DNA of 64,000 nt. Source: Sternotherus odoratus. Its lineage: Eukaryota; Chordata; Testudines; Kinosternidae. The position numbers and the translations under genes were made by a program. Position 1 is the stretch's first letter, and the number at the start of each line of letters is the position of its first letter. The notes below the pieces were generated by a model. It ran no database searches, was not told where the DNA came from, and worked only from the letters and a program-made list of their open reading frames with translations. Where the stretch lies: contig JAVMKO010000003.1 in assembly GCA_032164245.1 (NCBI GenBank), positions 9,620,651 through 9,684,650 of the forward strand. Reading direction: 5' to 3'. Shown piece after piece: positions 62,764 to 64,000 of the stretch.

Positions 62764-63774
62764 TGCACACAGAAACATCACATATATAGAGAGAAGCTCA
62801 GAACTCTACATACACAGACATATAGACATATAGATATAGTCGGATATGTACACGGAAACATACAAACACGTGCCTACAAATAGATATATATGCATTTATA
62901 TGTATAGATCACATTGTGTCTATCTATATCTATATATCTACACTTATATGAACACACACATTCATATTTTGTGATACGCAACGATACACACAAGTTGATC
63001 GTTGGGTGTATCACAATATATGAATATGAAGATACACACCTATTAATATCCACTATCCTCTCCTCTCCTCTGTATGTGTTTATAAACAGCAGACGGAAGA
63101 GTGGATGTTTGTATATCCCCATTTATATTAAAATACAGACTCTTTTGCCTCTATTCGAAACGATTCATCATTTGCAACGAGATAGGATGTTTCCCTCCAC
63201 AGACTAACTATGCTTTTATGCACATGTCCAGAAATTCTCTCTCATATTATAGGCAGTAAAGCAGAGACTTCGAGACAAGGACACTAGAGCGGAAGGGGCG
63301 AATCTAAAGTAAAAGTTTTTCATCTGGAATCCTCATACCCATGGCTTGTGCAAGCTATTGTCTAACTTGGGATATTTTCTCGGCACGCCATAGATTTTAG
63401 CAATCCCCCGGACACCTTTCTGAGCGAGTCGCTACTTTCAAGAGACATTCACCCCATGAAGTGATATTTGTGCTTTTTACATTTCTCCGTTGATTTGGGG
63501 CCTTGGGACAGAGCTATCCTCGATGCGTCCACACAAACATTCGTTCGCATTGTCCATGTTTCGTATGTTCTATTGCCAAGACACGAGTAGTTATCAAGGG
63601 CAAGGAGAGACCATCTCTTGCTTTGAAAGAAAACAACTGCGCTTTTGAGTGGACTAACGCGTAAGACAAGGAGGTGTTTCTAATAGGGTCCTATCTGTGC
63701 AACTACAGGGTGTCCGTCATGTTCCCGCACATCTTTGTCAATCTATATGTGACTCCCCCCCCTCCCATGAGGAC

Positions 63775-63823
<49 letters not shown>

Positions 63824-64000
63824 TCCTTGGGACTTTTTAATTTCCTAAAAATCGGGATCGGTTTAAATCTGGGAGTGAGGAGACTACGCAGAGTCTCCCA
63901 TTTTTCATCCCCGCAAATTAAACTAGAAAGGGTAAATTCGTCGTTCTTCTCTCTCCCTTCCCAACTCCCCCCACCCCGTCCATACACCCCATTTCCAAGC
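62764..64000. other. Upstream flank of TFAP2B
   Basis: Begins with about 350 bases of cryptically repetitive TATA/CACA/GATA text (62764-63060), then unique sequence and a GATA array. In other vertebrates TFAP2D lies upstream of TFAP2B in the same orientation, but none of it is visible here. Confidence 0.6.
63774..63823 (+). repeat. (GATA)n microsatellite
   Basis: About 12 GATA units in the upstream flank of TFAP2B. Confidence 0.98.

Overview
This is nuclear DNA from a vertebrate, most likely a cryptodiran turtle. The evidence is large introns with GT-AG splice sites, abundant old MIR/CORE-SINE and CR1 LINE fragments, hAT- and pogo-type non-autonomous DNA transposons, long tetranucleotide microsatellites, and at least four copies of a tRNA-derived SINE whose head (A box and B box) and tail match the tortoise polIII/Cry-type SINE. 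There are no prokaryotic operons; almost all open reading frames of 60 to 180 codons are chance or repeat-encoded.

One protein-coding gene is recognisable, and it is complete: TFAP2B (transcription factor AP-2 beta), on the minus strand between 62563 (first ATG) and 36008 (stop). Seven coding exons join in frame into a 460-residue protein, the length of the human protein. Exon 1 is at 62483-62563, exon 2 at 57606-58064, exon 3 at 52521-52581, exon 4 at 44690-44909, exon 5 at 41925-42043, exon 6 at 38742-38883, and exon 7 (coding part) at 36008-36308. Inside intron 1, at 59090-59116, lies a 27-base alternative first exon or microexon encoding MLVHTYSAM. It would replace the N-terminus that carries the predicted SUMO site. 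A long 3' UTR probably runs from 36007 to a poly(A) signal near 31230.

From 1 to about 31.2 kb the window is intergenic sequence downstream of TFAP2B. It is built from repeats: a 603-bp hAT element with a perfect 8-bp target duplication (4643-5245), an LTR-like element split by a MITE (7093-7655), a pogo/Tigger-like MITE with a GC-rich repeat core (9481-9931), a 34-bp minisatellite (about 12.5-13.35 kb), two more hAT-like MITEs (20.3 and 21.0 kb), and three copies of a retroposed repeat (24.0, 27.0 and 30.4 kb). A developmental-enhancer-like block sits at 24.73-25.14 kb.

From 36 to 62.5 kb the TFAP2B introns hold SINEs, microsatellites and several blocks that read like conserved non-coding elements (45.8, 49.4, 51.6 and 54.0 kb, and a likely alternative promoter at 59.5-59.7 kb). 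From 62.8 kb to the end is the upstream flank.

I found no new enzymatic, defence or mobile gene system. The points most worth following up are the alternative N-terminus of TFAP2B, the start-codon arrangement of exon 1, the transposons that carry internal tandem repeats, and two striking inverted repeats.
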